A stretch of 6,267 nt of DNA from an uncultured Eubacteriales bacterium (lineage in GTDB: Bacteria; Bacillota; Clostridia; Oscillospirales; Acutalibacteraceae). This document shows, in pieces, positions 5,916-6,267 of the stretch; within the stretch, counting starts at the first letter, position 1; each line of letters begins with the position of its first letter. The stretch lies in contig CAOUJG010000015.1 in NCBI GenBank assembly GCA_948537335.1, positions 7,823-14,089 of the forward strand, read 5' to 3'. A program made the position numbers and the translations under genes. The notes under the pieces were generated by a model. The model ran no database searches, was not told where the DNA came from, and saw only the letters and a list, made by a program, of their open reading frames with translations.

Positions 5916-5991
5916 TGGAGCGGATGACGAGGCTCGAACTCGCTACCTCCACCTTGGCAAGGTGGCGCTCTACCAGATGAGCTACGCCCGC
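5916..5991 (-). tRNA. tRNA-Gly (anticodon GCC)
   Basis: The cloverleaf has D stem GCTC/GAGC, anticodon arm CCACC TTGCCAA GGTGG giving GCC, T loop TTCGAGC, discriminator U and encoded CCA. The acceptor stem is imperfect: GCGGGCG against CATCCGC leaves a G-U wobble at 5-68 and a C-A mismatch at 6-67. The other arms are normal, so the gene is probably functional. It lies 13 bases upstream of tRNA-Cys. Confidence 0.93.
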
Positions 5992-5993
5992 AA

Positions 5994-6069
5994 TGGTGCC
6001 TCCGGTCGGAATCGAACCAACGACACGGGGATTTTCAGTCCCCTGCTCTACCAACTGAGCTACAGAGGC
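5994..6069 (-). tRNA. tRNA-Phe (anticodon GAA)
   Basis: A complete cloverleaf: acceptor GCCTCTG paired with CGGAGGC (one U-G), D stem GCTC/GAGC, anticodon arm GGGGA CTGAAAA TCCCC giving GAA, and T arm GTTGG TTCGATT CCGAC. The discriminator is A and CCA is encoded. Only two bases separate its CCA from the first base of tRNA-Gly, so the two must be released from one precursor. Confidence 0.96.
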
Positions 6070-6072
6070 ATA

Positions 6073-6107
6073 TGGCGACCCATGAGGCTTTCACACCTCA
6101 TGGGTCA
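6073..6107 (-). other. tRNA-acceptor-like hairpin ending in GCCA, between tRNA-Asp and tRNA-Phe
   Basis: In minus-strand RNA a perfect 11-bp stem (6096-6106 with 6077-6087, GACCCAUGAGG and CCUCAUGGGUC) carries an eight-base loop, UGUGAAAG, and is followed directly by G-C-C-A (6076-6073). The last ten bases, TGGGTCGCCA, are identical to the 3' end of the neighbouring tRNA-Asp, including its G73. The shape resembles a tRNA minihelix (acceptor plus T arm, CCA tail), although the loop is not a T loop. No T run follows, so it is not a terminator. Its function is unknown; it may be a remnant of a lost tRNA-Asp copy. Confidence 0.6.
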
Positions 6108-6112
6108 TTTGT

Positions 6113-6189
6113 TGGCGACCCAGAACGGGCTCGAACCGTCGACCTCCAGCGTGACAGGCTGGCGTTCTAACCAACTGAACTACTGGGCC
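6113..6189 (-). tRNA. tRNA-Asp (anticodon GTC)
   Basis: A complete cloverleaf: acceptor GGCCCAG paired with CTGGGTC (one G-U), D stem GTTC/GAAC, anticodon arm CCAGC CTGTCAC GCTGG giving GTC, and T arm GACGG TTCGAGC CCGTT. The discriminator is G, a known aspartate identity element, and CCA is encoded. Its cognate synthetase gene aspS lies about 1.1 kb away on the other strand; nothing links the two transcriptionally. Confidence 0.96.
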
Positions 6190-6202
6190 ATAGCTTGCCC
6201 AT

Positions 6203-6214
6203 TACTGGGCTATA
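6203..6214 (-). repeat. Partial copy of the tRNA-Asp 5' end in its own leader
   Basis: In minus-strand sense TATAGCCCAGTA (6203-6214) repeats TATGGCCCAGTA (6181-6192), which spans the tRNA-Asp 5' end, with 11 of 12 positions identical and a 22-base offset. Together with following bases the copy forms a small hairpin, GCCC AGTAAT GGGC (6197-6210). A second hairpin, AAACGG/CCGTTT, lies at 6217-6234. The spacer 6190-6242 holds no gene. Confidence 0.5.
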
Positions 6215-6242
6215 TCAAACGGCGCAATCCGTTTTGACCAAA

Positions 6243-6267
6243 TGGCAGGGGCAGAAGGATTCGAACC
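6243..6267 (-). tRNA. 3' end of a tRNA, probably tRNA-Trp (partial)
   Basis: Only the T loop TTCGAAT, the 3' T-stem strand CCTTC, the acceptor strand TGCCCCT, discriminator G and CCA are in the window. The implied 5' acceptor AGGGGCA with G73 is the arrangement of bacillar and clostridial tRNA-Trp, so Trp is the best guess. The anticodon lies outside the window, so the identity is not proven. Confidence 0.7.

Noticed and set aside
5962..6237. A 91-residue open frame on the plus strand
   Set aside because: It runs antisense through tRNA-Gly, tRNA-Phe and tRNA-Asp, so its apparent sequence is that of tRNA complements. No ribosome binding site was seen.

Overview
The window looks like chromosome from an endospore-forming Firmicute, most likely of the class Clostridia. 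It carries spoVT and spoVAE, which occur only in spore formers. It also has Gram-positive style AGGAGG ribosome binding sites, GTG as well as ATG starts, a membrane-anchored HtrA-type protease with a long Ser/Asn-rich cytoplasmic tail, and a tRNA cluster with encoded CCA ends. Species cannot be decided from the sequence.

Layout from left to right. Positions 2-223 (+) hold the C-terminal end of an unrecognised Cys-rich protein, closed by a strong terminator (246-291) that also faces the convergent spoVT. On the minus strand, spoVAE (976-1332) is followed by spoVT (331-870). Both are late forespore genes by family knowledge, and their upstream regions share a GATWATA-AAGGA block. Divergent from spoVAE is an htrA-like protease gene (1548-3020, +) with its own promoter and terminator. 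Next comes aspS (3196-4983, +), with a sigma-A type promoter and no sign of a T-box leader, followed closely by a TfoX N-terminal-domain gene (5010-5308) whose frame breaks at a run of six A. A terminator at 5311-5352 separates this unit from the convergent ndk (5363-5767, -). Upstream of ndk on the minus strand is a tRNA cluster, in transcription order Trp (partial), Asp, Phe, Gly, Cys.

Functionally this is mostly housekeeping: translation (AspRS and tRNAs), nucleotide balance (Ndk), envelope protein quality control (HtrA) and sporulation control and germination (SpoVT, SpoVAE). I see no CRISPR array, insertion sequence, phage gene, toxin-antitoxin pair or other obvious new system. The observations most worth checking are small. 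First, the TfoX-like frame break can be repaired exactly by a -1 slip on A6. Second, tRNA-Asp is flanked by partial copies of its own two ends, one of them forming an acceptor-like hairpin that ends in GCCA. Third, spoVAE stands apart from its usual spoVAC-spoVAD partners.
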